Origin: Bdellovibrio bacteriovorus
Lineage (GTDB): Bacteria > Bdellovibrionota > Bdellovibrionia > Bdellovibrionales > Bdellovibrionaceae
Reading direction: 5' to 3'
Length of the DNA stretch: 64,000 nt
NCBI RefSeq assembly: GCF_001592745.1
Contig: NZ_LUKD01000001.1
Span: forward strand, 2,017,890-2,081,889
Each line of letters begins with the position of its first letter. Position 1 is the stretch's first letter. Under the pieces are notes generated by a model. The model was not told where the DNA came from and made no database searches. It saw nothing but the letters and a program-made list of their open reading frames with translations. Positions 8,375-17,734 of the stretch are shown here, piece after piece. A program made the translations under genes and the position numbers.

Positions 8375-9812
8375 ACTTGGCGATATTTACATGTCATGGC
8401 CGGCGATGCGCGCTTTACGTCGTGCGCACCCAGATGCAGAAATTCATTTCCTCACTCGTCCTCGATTCGAAGGCGCCGTGGAAGGATTGACGGCGATTGA
8501 TAAACATCTTTCTTTGCCGGTCAGTTCAATTCTTGCTCCTTTGGTGCAAGAAAATGCAGATATTGAATCAGCTTTGCAAACATTGAACGAATCCGTAGAT
8601 GCACTTCGCGATGAAAACTATGATTGGATTATCAATCTGACGTTTTCCCCGGCATCGAGCTATCTTACTCATGCTGTCACAAATCCGGCAGCTACGGTAA
8701 CGGGTTACACTCGTTATAACGACGGAAGTTTGTGCCTGTCTGACGAGGTCAGCTCTTATTTCTATGCGCAAGTGGGTATTGATAAGCCTAACCGCGTTCA
8801 CGTCGTGGATGTTATGGCTTCGATGTTGAATTTAGAATACATCGAGTCTGACTTCGCAGCTCCGCAAGTTGGCAGTTTTGCCACGACTCTTCCGGAGACT
8901 TATTTAGTCTTGCACGTGGGTGCGAGTGAAAAACACAAGTCTTTGTCTCCGGAAAATTGGGCGAAAGTGCTTCAACCGCTTGCCGCAACGCAAATCCCGA
9001 TCGTTCTTATTGGAGCGCAGGGTGAAGCAGAACTGGCCGAAGAAATCCAAGCTCACGCGATCGAAAATGAATTCGTCAACCTAGTAGGTCAGACGAAAAT
9101 TTCTGATATCTTCGCGGTCTTACAAGACGCCGAACTTTTAATTGGCTGCGACAGTGCACCGATCCACATGGCTTCTTTGACGGATACGCCGACATTCAAT
9201 GTCAGTATCGGTGAGGTGAACTATTGGGAAACCGGGCCAAAATCCACTTTGGGATTCATTTATCGCGCTGAGAATGAAGAAGCTCTGAATGCCGCTCGTG
9301 TTGGTGAGTGCATTCTAGGTCTCTTACAAGGTCAGGCGGCGCCGGAGCTTATCACTCGCGCAGCCGGTCTTGTCAGTTACGAAAAGAATGAAACGGCTCA
9401 AGAGCGTTTTCAATGGGACTTAGTACAAGCACTTTATTTGGGTGGGGCTTATCCTTTAGCGGATCGCATGGAAATTCTTCAAGGTGCAAGCCAGTTGGCT
9501 GATATCAATCAGTTCGCCATGGAGCAAATCCGTCTTATTCCCGAGAAGGGCTTGCAAAATGTCGGTCCTTTCTTGGATCGCGCAGAAGAAGTGATCGAAA
9601 GTATTAGCCGAATGGTTCCGGAACTGAGTCCTCTTATTAGCTGGTATCAAGCGGAGAAAGTCCGTGTAGGTCCCGGCACTTTAGAGGAAATCTGTACCGC
9701 AGCTTTGGATGTGCATGAACGATTGGCTCGCCATGTTCATGTCTACGTTCCTCAAGAGGCTCTGATCGAACAAGAGCAAGAGCGCAAGGAGGTCTGCGAT
9801 GGAACGCTTTAA
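8346..9812 (+). CDS. second glycosyltransferase family 9 protein with C-terminal extension
   Basis: This 488-residue protein begins MKILVTQLARLGDIYMSWPA, the GT9 acceptor-side motif, and has LLIGCDSAPIHMASLTDTP, the donor-binding motif with the conserved Asp-Ser and His. Unlike its upstream paralogue it lacks the four-cysteine cluster. The last 150 residues form a helical extension outside the GT9 fold. The pair probably adds successive sugars to the same acceptor, plausibly flagellin. The start has AAGGA about 11 nt upstream; the 3' end overlaps the next gene by 14 nt. Confidence 0.8.
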   Translation: MKILVTQLARLGDIYMSWPAMRALRRAHPDAEIHFLTRPRFEGAVEGLTAIDKHLSLPVSSILAPLVQENADIESALQTLNESVDALRDENYDWIINLTFSPASSYLTHAVTNPAATVTGYTRYNDGSLCLSDEVSSYFYAQVGIDKPNRVHVVDVMASMLNLEYIESDFAAPQVGSFATTLPETYLVLHVGASEKHKSLSPENWAKVLQPLAATQIPIVLIGAQGEAELAEEIQAHAIENEFVNLVGQTKISDIFAVLQDAELLIGCDSAPIHMASLTDTPTFNVSIGEVNYWETGPKSTLGFIYRAENEEALNAARVGECILGLLQGQAAPELITRAAGLVSYEKNETAQERFQWDLVQALYLGGAYPLADRMEILQGASQLADINQFAMEQIRLIPEKGLQNVGPFLDRAEEVIESISRMVPELSPLISWYQAEKVRVGPGTLEEICTAALDVHERLARHVHVYVPQEALIEQEQERKEVCDGTL

Positions 9813-10482
9813 AGTGTCCGGCCAAGAGCTACGCGATTTTTATAAAGAAAATATCGTGCTGGGAAAAGTCTTTACCGATATCGAAAATGACCTTCGTTCA
9901 ACGAATCAGGTTGTTTGTCGCTATATCGTAAATGGATTGGAAATCAACGAAACGGAAGAAGCCCGTTTTGCCACGGTTCCTTTAGAGCAGATCGACACGT
10001 TAGAATATCTTACGGAAAACAGCCGTGATCTGACTTCGATTGTTTTAAAGGGTTGGATTGATGCATTGCCTGAACTTATTCAGAGCACCGAAAACCTGGC
10101 AAAAAGAATGCGCGTTCAAGGACTCAGTGGTCTTTTAAAACCGATTCATGATCTCGTACAAAACTGTGAATTCCTTATCGACAGCACGATGACGGTGAAG
10201 GAAATGATGGGGGATCAATTCCTGGTTTCCAGTCCAGTTGATTGGTTTAAGGCGGAGCAAGCCAGCAAGAATACCGTTTTGCAGGCACTGCGCGCCTTGG
10301 AAAATAAGGATTTTGTTCTTTTAGCCGATGTCCTAGAGTATGATTTGAACAATGTTCTGCAAATGTGGTTAGATCATTTGCGAGTGTTGGAGAAATCACT
10401 GAATGGCGAATACACAGGATCTCATATCCATTCCGAACAAACTGGATCCCATCCTGTGGATCGGAAACGTCTCGCCAATTAG
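9799..10482 (+). CDS. hypothetical protein of the glycosylation/motility cluster
   Basis: The 227-residue protein is cytoplasmic by appearance, mostly helical and acidic, with no signal peptide or membrane segment. The start is supported by AAGGAGG six bases upstream. It overlaps the preceding GT9 gene by 14 nt and the following kinase gene by 80 nt, so co-translation is likely. I do not recognise a family. Its position suggests a partner of the glycosyltransferases or of the kinase. Confidence 0.7.
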   Translation: MERFKVSGQELRDFYKENIVLGKVFTDIENDLRSTNQVVCRYIVNGLEINETEEARFATVPLEQIDTLEYLTENSRDLTSIVLKGWIDALPELIQSTENLAKRMRVQGLSGLLKPIHDLVQNCEFLIDSTMTVKEMMGDQFLVSSPVDWFKAEQASKNTVLQALRALENKDFVLLADVLEYDLNNVLQMWLDHLRVLEKSLNGEYTGSHIHSEQTGSHPVDRKRLAN

Positions 10483-12439
10483 ACTGCCGCATTTCTTTCC
10501 CTTTCAAAAAAGGGAAGTAGAAATCATTTTCAAGGCCTCCTGTGGTGAGGCCTTGTCTCTTTTGAAAACCCAGAAATTTTCCTCGATCTTAGTCCAGAAT
10601 ACGGCCGGTGATGACAGTCTGGAATTCTTGGTCCAAGCCCGGTTATATCAGCCCATGGCTCCACGGCTTTTGATTGCCGAAGATTTAAGTGAAAGTGAAG
10701 TGCGCGAGGGGATTAATAAAGCCCAAGTGTATCGCTTTATGCGCTGGCCTTTATCAGAGCGTGAAATCTGGGCGCAGTTGGAAAGCGCTTTGCAAAAACA
10801 TTCCATGTATTTGTCGCGCTCCCTCTTGTTGCGGGAATCATCGCATCAGAATAAGCAGCTTGAGGCTTTGACGCATTCTTTAGAGGCGATGGTCGAAGAG
10901 CGCACGCAGTATATTGAACTGTCCCATCACGAAGAATCTGAAAAGCTGAACCGTGAAAGACAGCTTGTCCGTTTTATCAAAGATCTTGCGACGCAAACCT
11001 CGTTTGAGGATATCTTAGGAATCTTACGTAAAGAACTGCGCAAATTTCATAAGATGGGTGATCCCATCTTGGCTTATCGCTTAGGCGGCAATAAAACTTT
11101 CTTTTTGAGTTTTCAACTGGGGCATTTTACTCAAACCGAGTCTTTGACTCCCTACGAGTTTCCCAAAACACCGCAAGTACCCAGTGCCGAATTGATTCGC
11201 TATTTTGCCAACCATTTTGGTCGTCCTTTTATTAAGGCCTATGTTGTTCCCTTAGAGCTGCGTTTGACCAGTCACTTTGTAGGTGGTGAAGGCGAAGCCG
11301 TCTTGTGTATTGAAAACTCACTCTCTGATAAAGAGATGGGGCCCTTCATCGACTTTATGAGCGATCGCATGCGACCCTTAAGCATGGCACTGGATCGTGT
11401 TCTTTTGGAAAGCCAGCTCTCTAGTTTTTCCTATCGTTGGGAGAAAACTTTCGATGGTATGCGCGATCCTATTGCCATCGTCGACGTCGATTACAATGTG
11501 GTTCGCGCGAATAGAAAATTCTCGGATCGGTTTCTGCAACATAAGTGTTATGAAAGCTTCGCGCATCGCAAGTCACAGTGTGAAGGTTGCCCCGTTCCTC
11601 AAGCTATGAAAGAGGGACACCCTCAAGCAGGGCAGATTCAGGTCGATGGGCGTATTTATCAGGTTCATAGTTATCCTGTGCTCTTAGATCAGGGAACACG
11701 CCCTACAAATGTGGTAAATCAATACGTGGACATCACGCAGTCTCGCGAGCTTTATTTGCGGATGTTACAGAATGAAAAAATGGGTGCGATCGGCATGCTT
11801 GCCGGTAACATCGCGCATGAGTTGAATAATCCACTCACCGGCTTAAGAGCTTTAACTCAAGTCCTGTTGCAAGAGGCGCCTCAAGAAGGAAACCTCCACG
11901 CGGATCTGGTTGAAATCGAAAAAGCCACGGCGCGATCGCAAAGAATTATTAAAAACCTTTTGGACTTTTCAAAAGGCGAAGATCAGCCATCGGAATACAT
12001 CAGTGTTGATGAGATCATCGAACGCACGTTGCCGATGTTGAAGTCTGCTTTGCGCACACATCGTCTGGAAGTGGATTTACAAACATTGGGACAAACCGTC
12101 TTCGTAGAGCCCCATCTATTGCAACAAGTGGTGTTTAATCTGATTAACAATGCTTGTCAGGCGATGAAAGATCCCGGCCGTCTGAAAGTGACGACGCGCT
12201 CTGAAGGAAAGTTTGTTATCACTGAAATCGAAGACACGGGCCCGGGGATACCTCTGGAAATCCAACGACGTATTTTTGAACCGTTCTTTACGACAAAAAA
12301 AGAAGGACATGGGACCGGTCTTGGGTTAAGTATGTCTAAGTCCATCATTGAAAAATTTGGCGGCACTATTCAGTTCCATAACGTCGAACCTCACGGGAGC
12401 TGTTTTACAATCGAGCTGCCCCGCAAGGATTCGGAGTAA
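10403..12439 (+). CDS. sensor histidine kinase with pseudo-receiver and PAS domains
   Basis: The 678-residue cytoplasmic kinase has: residues 1-135, a receiver-like fold that has lost the phospho-Asp (Q in SSILVQN) and the conserved Lys (R in RFMRWPL); a coiled coil around 150-190; a GAF-like region 190-340; a PAS domain near 345-455 with a Cys-rich HKCYESFAHRKSQCEGC segment; a HisKA dimerisation helix with phospho-accepting His472 in GNIAHELNNPL; and an ATPase domain with NNACQAM (N box), EDTGPGIP (G1), FEPFFTTKKEGHGTGLGLS. It overlaps the previous gene by 80 nt. The response regulator gene starts 3 nt after its stop, so the two form a pair. Confidence 0.88.
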   Translation: MANTQDLISIPNKLDPILWIGNVSPIRLPHFFPFQKREVEIIFKASCGEALSLLKTQKFSSILVQNTAGDDSLEFLVQARLYQPMAPRLLIAEDLSESEVREGINKAQVYRFMRWPLSEREIWAQLESALQKHSMYLSRSLLLRESSHQNKQLEALTHSLEAMVEERTQYIELSHHEESEKLNRERQLVRFIKDLATQTSFEDILGILRKELRKFHKMGDPILAYRLGGNKTFFLSFQLGHFTQTESLTPYEFPKTPQVPSAELIRYFANHFGRPFIKAYVVPLELRLTSHFVGGEGEAVLCIENSLSDKEMGPFIDFMSDRMRPLSMALDRVLLESQLSSFSYRWEKTFDGMRDPIAIVDVDYNVVRANRKFSDRFLQHKCYESFAHRKSQCEGCPVPQAMKEGHPQAGQIQVDGRIYQVHSYPVLLDQGTRPTNVVNQYVDITQSRELYLRMLQNEKMGAIGMLAGNIAHELNNPLTGLRALTQVLLQEAPQEGNLHADLVEIEKATARSQRIIKNLLDFSKGEDQPSEYISVDEIIERTLPMLKSALRTHRLEVDLQTLGQTVFVEPHLLQQVVFNLINNACQAMKDPGRLKVTTRSEGKFVITEIEDTGPGIPLEIQRRIFEPFFTTKKEGHGTGLGLSMSKSIIEKFGGTIQFHNVEPHGSCFTIELPRKDSE

Positions 12440-12442
12440 GCG

Positions 12443-12796
12443 TTGAAGATTCTGATTGTGGATGATGAAGCGTTAGTACGTCGTTCGTTGAGCCGTGCTT
12501 TGAAAAGCAAAGGCTTCGACGTCATGGAAGCCACAAATGGTCACGAAGGCTTGCAATCCTGGAAAAGTTGGTCGCCAGATCTGGTTTTCTTAGATGTGCT
12601 GATGCCGGGAATGACGGGGCCTGAAGTCTTAAAAGAGATGGGCTCAAGCAACTCCGCCAAAGTCATTCTGATGTCGGCGTTTTCGGGCGAACACAATATG
12701 CAAACGGCCCAACAGATGGGTGCGAATCTTTTTGTTCCCAAACCTTTTGAAGATATTTTCGCCGTCGTCAAGATGGCTGAGGACCTTTTAGCATGA
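12443..12796 (+). CDS. single-domain response regulator (CheY-like)
   Basis: The 117-residue receiver domain has acidic residues D7 and D8, phospho-acceptor Asp51 (FLDVLMPGMTG), Ser78/Ala79 switch positions and Lys100 (VPKPF). There is no output domain, so it acts by protein contact, as CheY or Spo0F-type relays do. The start codon is TTG at 12443, preceded by GGAG. It lies 3 nt after the histidine kinase gene and overlaps rsmD by 4 nt (ATGA), so the kinase above is its likely partner. Confidence 0.88.
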   Translation: MKILIVDDEALVRRSLSRALKSKGFDVMEATNGHEGLQSWKSWSPDLVFLDVLMPGMTGPEVLKEMGSSNSAKVILMSAFSGEHNMQTAQQMGANLFVPKPFEDIFAVVKMAEDLLA

Positions 12797-13368
12797 GAAT
12801 TATTTCGGGTAAGTACCGCGGGCACCAGCTTGTGGCCTTTAAAGCTGATCATATTCGTCCCACCACGGATCGCGTAAAAGAAACGCTGTTTAACAAAATC
12901 CAGTTTCAAATCGATGGTGCCAACGTCGCTGATTTGTTTTGTGGCACAGGCAATTTGGGCATTGAAGCGTTATCTCGTGATGCTAAGTTCTGCACCTTCG
13001 TAGAAAAAAATCCCAAATCTTTGACCATCACTCGTCAGAACTTAGAAAAGCTTAAAGTCCCTAATTCGGAATATAAGATCATCAATATGGACGTCATTGC
13101 TTTCTTGAAATCGTACCAGGGAGAAGCTTTCGATATTATTTTGGCGGACCCTCCCTTTACGGAAAAAATGGCTCATTCAGTCATGGAGGCTGCGAGCGTG
13201 AGCGCGGGCTTTGCCGAACACACAATTATGGCGATAGAATCTGAAAAGAAAGAGCGCATGGAAGAGCGTTATGGTTCCTTGGTGCGCTATGACCAGAAAG
13301 ACTACGGCGACAAATATTTGAATATGTTTTGTCACGAGGCGGCCCTAAAGGAAGAGAACAATGAGTAA
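12793..13368 (+). CDS. rsmD: 16S rRNA (guanine966-N2)-methyltransferase RsmD
   Basis: RsmD methylates G966 of 16S rRNA in the assembled small subunit using SAM. The 191-residue product shows the family start MRIISGKYRGHQL, the RPTTDRVKE motif, the SAM-binding FCGTGNLG (residues 49-56) and catalytic DPPF (119-122). Length is typical. It overlaps the response regulator by 4 nt and coaD by 8 nt; the rsmD-coaD order is common across bacteria. Confidence 0.93.
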   Translation: MRIISGKYRGHQLVAFKADHIRPTTDRVKETLFNKIQFQIDGANVADLFCGTGNLGIEALSRDAKFCTFVEKNPKSLTITRQNLEKLKVPNSEYKIINMDVIAFLKSYQGEAFDIILADPPFTEKMAHSVMEAASVSAGFAEHTIMAIESEKKERMEERYGSLVRYDQKDYGDKYLNMFCHEAALKEENNE

Positions 13369-13843
13369 GATTGCAGTTTATCCAGGAAGTTTTGATCCAA
13401 TCACTATGGGCCACGTGGATATCATCAATCGTATTGCGGCCGTGTATGATCAGGTCATTGTCTTGGTTGCACAGTCGTCACAAAAATCCTCTATGTTCAG
13501 CGCAGAAGAACGTAAAGTCTTGATTGAAAAATCTTTGTCTCATGTGAAGAATGTGAAGGTCGATATTTTCGGTGGTCTGACTGTCGATTATATGAAAAAG
13601 GCTAAAGCTCAAGTCATCGTGCGCGGTCTTCGTGCCGTCGTGGATTTTGAGTACGAGATGACCATGGCTAACATGAACAAAAAACTGGCTCCGGAAATTG
13701 AAACGCTTTTGGTGTTCGCAAGTCCTGAGTACTATTACATCTCTTCTCGAGGTGTGAAAGAAGTGGCCGTCAATGGCGGTGCATTAAAAGGCTTAGTGCC
13801 CGACGTGGTGATAGAGGCTTTAGAGAAAAAGATCAAAAAATAA
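13361..13843 (+). CDS. coaD: phosphopantetheine adenylyltransferase CoaD
   Basis: CoaD transfers AMP from ATP to 4'-phosphopantetheine, giving dephospho-CoA, the fourth step of coenzyme A synthesis. The 160-residue product has the nucleotidyltransferase motif YPGSFDPITMGH near the N-terminus and the C-terminal ISSRGVKEVA motif that binds ATP phosphates. Length is normal. It overlaps rsmD by 8 nt. Confidence 0.95.
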   Translation: MSKIAVYPGSFDPITMGHVDIINRIAAVYDQVIVLVAQSSQKSSMFSAEERKVLIEKSLSHVKNVKVDIFGGLTVDYMKKAKAQVIVRGLRAVVDFEYEMTMANMNKKLAPEIETLLVFASPEYYYISSRGVKEVAVNGGALKGLVPDVVIEALEKKIKK

Positions 13844-13855
13844 AAGGAGTGGGCT

Positions 13856-15058
13856 TTGCTTCAACTTTCTAAAAGAGCACAAAACTTAAAGACGTCTCCT
13901 ACTTTATTTCTCGTCGCAAAAGCCAGAGAGCTGGCTTCACAAGGTCACGATGTGATCTCACTCACTGTGGGTGAACCCGATTGGCCCACGTTCAAAGCAC
14001 CTTCCGATGCCGGCATTGAAGCCATTCAAAAAGGTATTACGAAGTACACACCTGCTAACGGGACTTTAGAACTTCGTAAAGCCATCACAGAAAAAATGAA
14101 GCATGAATTAGGCTTTGAATACACGCCCAAAGAAATCACGGTGGCATCGGGTGCGAAATATATTATCTTCGCGGCTTTGCAGATGTTGTGCTCTCCCGGT
14201 GATGAAGTCATCGTGGCGACACCTTACTGGGTCAGTTATCCGACGATGATTGAACTTGCCGATGGCGTGCCTCATATCGTCGAATGCGGTGAGCTTGAAA
14301 ATTTCAAAATCACTCCGGAAAAGTTAGAAAAAGCCATCAATCTTAAAACGCGGGCATTCTTGTTCTGTTCACCGAGCAATCCCACGGGATTGTCTTACAC
14401 GGCAGACGAATTAAAAGCTTTGGCAGAGGTTCTACGCAAACATCCACAGGTGGCGATTATTTCTGACGACATTTACAACCGTCTGGTTTTTGATGGCAGC
14501 AAAGTGGCGCCGCATATTCTTTCAGTGGCTCCAGATCTTCGTGAGCGCACAGTTTTAGTGAATGGCGGATCGAAAGCTTACTCGATGACCGGCTGGCGCA
14601 TTGGTTGGGCGGCGGGCCCTGAAAAACTAATTACAGCGATGGCCGATTATCAAAGTCAGTCGACGGGTTCTCCTTCGAGTATTTCTCAACACGCTCTTCT
14701 TGCGGGCCTTCGCACCAGCGAATCTGACATTAACGGCGTGGTTGAAAAATTGATTTCAAGAAAAGTTTCAGGGTTGAAAGAGCTTCAGGCGATTGAACAC
14801 TTTAAAGTGGCTGAACCTCAAGGCGCCTTTTATTTCTGGGTCGACATCCGCAACTGTCTTGGTAAAACCTATCAGGACCGTGTCGTACGAACTTCTAAGG
14901 ACTTCTGCGATATCTTGTTAGAAAAGTTTTTCGTCGCGACTGTGCCGGGGGCCGAGTGTGGGACTGAAGGTTTTATGCGTTTAAGTTTCGCCGTATCGGA
15001 AGACACTATGAAACGCGCCGTTGGAAGAATGCGCGATTTTGTGGGGCAACTGGTTTAG
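13856..15058 (+). CDS. class I pyridoxal-phosphate aminotransferase (aspartate aminotransferase type)
   Basis: The 400-residue enzyme transfers amino groups between amino acids and 2-oxo acids, most likely aspartate and 2-oxoglutarate. Visible landmarks are LTVGEPDWPTF near residue 40, the substrate-arginine region, CSPSNPTG (Asn contacting PLP), DDIYNRLVF (Asp and Tyr) and NGGSKAYSMTGWRIGW, where Lys is the PLP-binding residue. This is the 1-gamma subgroup of bacterial AspB-like enzymes. The start is TTG at 13856, 5 nt downstream of GGAGTG. It ends the long plus-strand cluster and is followed by a terminator. Confidence 0.88.
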   Translation: MLQLSKRAQNLKTSPTLFLVAKARELASQGHDVISLTVGEPDWPTFKAPSDAGIEAIQKGITKYTPANGTLELRKAITEKMKHELGFEYTPKEITVASGAKYIIFAALQMLCSPGDEVIVATPYWVSYPTMIELADGVPHIVECGELENFKITPEKLEKAINLKTRAFLFCSPSNPTGLSYTADELKALAEVLRKHPQVAIISDDIYNRLVFDGSKVAPHILSVAPDLRERTVLVNGGSKAYSMTGWRIGWAAGPEKLITAMADYQSQSTGSPSSISQHALLAGLRTSESDINGVVEKLISRKVSGLKELQAIEHFKVAEPQGAFYFWVDIRNCLGKTYQDRVVRTSKDFCDILLEKFFVATVPGAECGTEGFMRLSFAVSEDTMKRAVGRMRDFVGQLV

Positions 15059-15074
15059 TGAACGCCTTAGAATA

Positions 15075-15104
15075 AAAAAAGGAGAGTGCGAACTCTCCTT
15101 TTTT
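15075..15104. terminator. bidirectional terminator
   Basis: GGAGAGT and ACTCTCC form a stem flanked by A-rich sequence on the left and TTTTTTATTT on the right. It can stop the aminotransferase cluster from the left and the VWA lipoprotein gene from the right. Confidence 0.88.
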
Positions 15105-15124
15105 ATTTCCATATCAGATTTTCT

Positions 15125-16336
15125 CTAAAATAGATTTTTGAAGAAAGAAACAATCTTAGCAAAGAAGCCTTGCTCCGCCAGCGGAGTCGCTTTAGTCGCT
15201 GAACTTGGGCTGCGGCCGTCGTCAGGGCACGAGTATTTCAAATCAATCGTGCGGCCTGCTGGAACCGGAGTATCAAACACCAAGTTCATACCTTCGATGC
15301 GTGAAGAGACAACTCCCGCAGAAGGAGTGATTGTCACGGTGATGTTTCCATCCACCGGAGCACATTCTAAAGGAACAGAGCTTAATGAATCTTGAATGCG
15401 ATCTAAGAAAAGATTTAAGTTCGTCGAGAAGTCTGATTCGCAGATGGAACCAACACCACCGCCGGTCATCTGTGAAAGTTCGGCGTATTTAAATCCGTAG
15501 TGAGATTTTGCTCCACCCGCATCTTGAGAAGCTTTGCACGAGCTGTCGCCTGGCTTCACGATGATAGAGTTCACGGTAAAGCGGCGATCGGCACCGAAAG
15601 TGTCGCGGAAAGACTGAACGAAAACTTCGGGTTTATCCTCATCTTCAAGAGGCTTCAATTCTCCAGAGTAAACTTGTTGAGAAGAATCTCCACCAATGCT
15701 GCGCTCATCTTCATCCGAAATAATGATATAAGCCACAGCAGAATCAGGACGATAACAACCATTGTTGCCTGAATAGCGAAGGTCCCCGTTATAAACGTGG
15801 CGCCACATAGCTTTAATAGCACGTTCGTCGTCAGAACCAACCCAACCGGCATTAATGTAGTTAATTGTGTTAGAGAAGATTTGCGAAAGATTCGATGTTC
15901 CTCTTTGCAAAACCATTCCTAAAGAAGTGGAAGCCGTCGAAGAGCTTTGCCAGTAAATCGAAGCACCCCAAGCCGTTTGCGTGGAAGAAACGGGAAGAGC
16001 ACGAGTCACCGTCGCACACATCTGCCAATCAATATTGGAATTCTGAAGCTTGGTTACGAAGGGGGCTAAATTCGCCGCAAGCTTTTGGTTATCAGGAAGC
16101 ATTGAGTTTGAATCATCGACAACAAGAACGATATCCAACTTGTTATCGCGGGCGCTGACGGTATTTGTATAATTTACTTCGCGGATCGAGCCGCCAGGAA
16201 CGGGGCCGGGATCGACATTGCTATCATCCACATCTCCCGCTGACTTTGAAGAAAATTGCACAGGTCCACAAGCGGTCAATGACAGCACCGCCGTCAAAGA
16301 GGCCCACACCAACCCCTTAGATAATTTGAGCAACAT
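15125..16336 (-). CDS. von Willebrand factor A domain lipoprotein
   Basis: Using the ATG at 16336 (AGGGGAG eight bases upstream) the product has 403 residues. A lipoprotein signal ends in LSLTAC with Cys23. A proline-glycine linker leads to a VWA domain whose metal-binding MIDAS motif DDSNS is at residues 74-78 in IVLVVDDSNSM; such domains bind protein ligands through a divalent ion. A C-terminal domain of about 90 residues and a final amphipathic stretch rich in Phe follow. An in-frame ATG at 16387 would add 17 non-signal residues and is less likely. The ligand is unknown. Confidence 0.82.
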   Translation of the reverse strand: MLLKLSKGLVWASLTAVLSLTACGPVQFSSKSAGDVDDSNVDPGPVPGGSIREVNYTNTVSARDNKLDIVLVVDDSNSMLPDNQKLAANLAPFVTKLQNSNIDWQMCATVTRALPVSSTQTAWGASIYWQSSSTASTSLGMVLQRGTSNLSQIFSNTINYINAGWVGSDDERAIKAMWRHVYNGDLRYSGNNGCYRPDSAVAYIIISDEDERSIGGDSSQQVYSGELKPLEDEDKPEVFVQSFRDTFGADRRFTVNSIIVKPGDSSCKASQDAGGAKSHYGFKYAELSQMTGGGVGSICESDFSTNLNLFLDRIQDSLSSVPLECAPVDGNITVTITPSAGVVSSRIEGMNLVFDTPVPAGRTIDLKYSCPDDGRSPSSATKATPLAEQGFFAKIVSFFKNLF

Positions 16337-16495
16337 ATCCCACGCTCCCCTTTGTTGCATAATAACACACCATTTTTTGTGTACCAAAGCAGGGCGGAGT
16401 CCAGGTCCTGGTTTGATACGATTGTGACCTAAGTCTCGTTGTGAGACGGACCTTCGGCAGTTTAGAATTTAATTAATGTTCGGCGGGGAGGCCTA

Positions 16496-17428
16496 GTGAG
16501 TTTCTGGTTCTTACTACAAGTGCTTGTGAATTTAATTCTATTAGCAGGTGTTGTTGGTTTGTGGGTTCGTTTAAACCGTCCTCCTAAAGATGATCCAAGA
16601 CTCAGTAAAGGCTTGCAGCTTTTGCAAAGCAAAATCGCCGTATTGGAAGACCTTTCAGACAGAACTGAAACTCAGGTTAATCAGTTAACGGCTTTGTTGG
16701 AACAGAAAGTAAAAGACATTCAAACCAAAATTCAGGCTTCTGATAAACAGCTTGCGAAAATCGAACAGAGCATGCAAAAAAGTTTGGAAGTCGCAAAGAT
16801 CTTCCAAGATCGTATTCCTCACAACGAAATCTTAGAACGCAAAAACACGATTAAATACGTTAAAGCTGCTCGTTTAGCGCATCAGGGTCACAGCATCGAT
16901 GATATCGCTTCTCAAGTGCCAGAACTTTCTCGCGGGGAAATTGAATTCATTGCGAACGTGAACCGTGATCAATTGATGTTCTGTGAAGACAGTTTACCGG
17001 AATGGGCGCAAGGCGAAGCCGATATGCACGATTCAGCATCGGATTTGAGTGACGTGGATAACATGTCCTTCATGGCGCCATTGCAAAGAGATTCGGCGCA
17101 TGACATGAGCACTGTATTTGAAGTTCCCAAAACCGACAATGAAGCACTTAAAAAATTAGGCGAAGCTTTTAAAGCGGCTTGCATTGAAGTGGAAGAAAAA
17201 GAAACAGCGGCGCAACAAACCGCCAACAATGTTTCAGCTCTATTCAATGTCACTCAGAATATCGCGCAAACTTTCTTAAGCGAAAAACCGACGCCGGTGG
17301 CTCCGACAGCGGCTCCGAAGGCGCAGACCTTAGCAACGACGGCTCCAACATCTGCTCAGGGAAAAAAAGACAACGTGATTCGTCCCGTTGAATTCCGTCG
17401 CTTAGATATGACGAAAGATTTAGGATAA
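16496..17428 (+). CDS. membrane-anchored coiled-coil protein with DUF2802-like domain
   Basis: The 310-residue protein starts with one transmembrane helix (residues 2-24), followed by a coiled coil over about 35-110. A segment at about 125-160 (AARLAHQGHSIDDIASQVPE) resembles the DUF2802 helix-turn-helix-like domain found in genes near bacterial flagellar and chemotaxis clusters. The C-terminal half is acidic, then Ala/Thr/Pro-rich and probably disordered. The start is GTG at 16496 with GGGGAGG upstream. The next gene starts 4 nt after its stop. Confidence 0.65.
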   Translation: MSFWFLLQVLVNLILLAGVVGLWVRLNRPPKDDPRLSKGLQLLQSKIAVLEDLSDRTETQVNQLTALLEQKVKDIQTKIQASDKQLAKIEQSMQKSLEVAKIFQDRIPHNEILERKNTIKYVKAARLAHQGHSIDDIASQVPELSRGEIEFIANVNRDQLMFCEDSLPEWAQGEADMHDSASDLSDVDNMSFMAPLQRDSAHDMSTVFEVPKTDNEALKKLGEAFKAACIEVEEKETAAQQTANNVSALFNVTQNIAQTFLSEKPTPVAPTAAPKAQTLATTAPTSAQGKKDNVIRPVEFRRLDMTKDLG

Positions 17429-17432
17429 AACT

Positions 17433-17675
17433 TTGGCTTCACGGAGCTTTATAAAATCTTTGCAGAAAGGTCAGATTCTTCAGGCGATTGTGGAAGAAGT
17501 GACTTCTTCCAAGGAAGCTCTGTGCAACTTTCAAGGTGATCTTTTGCTCGTGGGTAACCACACCGGTCTGCCGCTAAAAAACGGCGACCCCATCAAATTA
17601 CAAGTCATCAGCACTCAGCCTTTGCAATTTCAAATATTCGACGCCAAGAATATGCGATTTCAACGAGTCGTTTAA
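17433..17675 (+). CDS. small conserved-looking hypothetical protein
   Basis: The 80-residue protein starts at TTG 17433, six bases after AGGAT. It is predicted as a small beta-rich domain, with no signal peptide and a single cysteine. It lies 4 nt downstream of the DUF2802-like gene, so the two probably work together. Hydrophobic strands alternate with glycine turns (GDLLLVGNHTGLPL), reminiscent of the FliN/PilZ-like small barrels, but I cannot place it in a family. Confidence 0.6.
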   Translation: MASRSFIKSLQKGQILQAIVEEVTSSKEALCNFQGDLLLVGNHTGLPLKNGDPIKLQVISTQPLQFQIFDAKNMRFQRVV

Positions 17676-17734
17676 TATTTCTAGGGCTGCTGACATCCCT
17701 CCCTTATCCTGAAAGAACAGGAAGAGAGGTGCGT

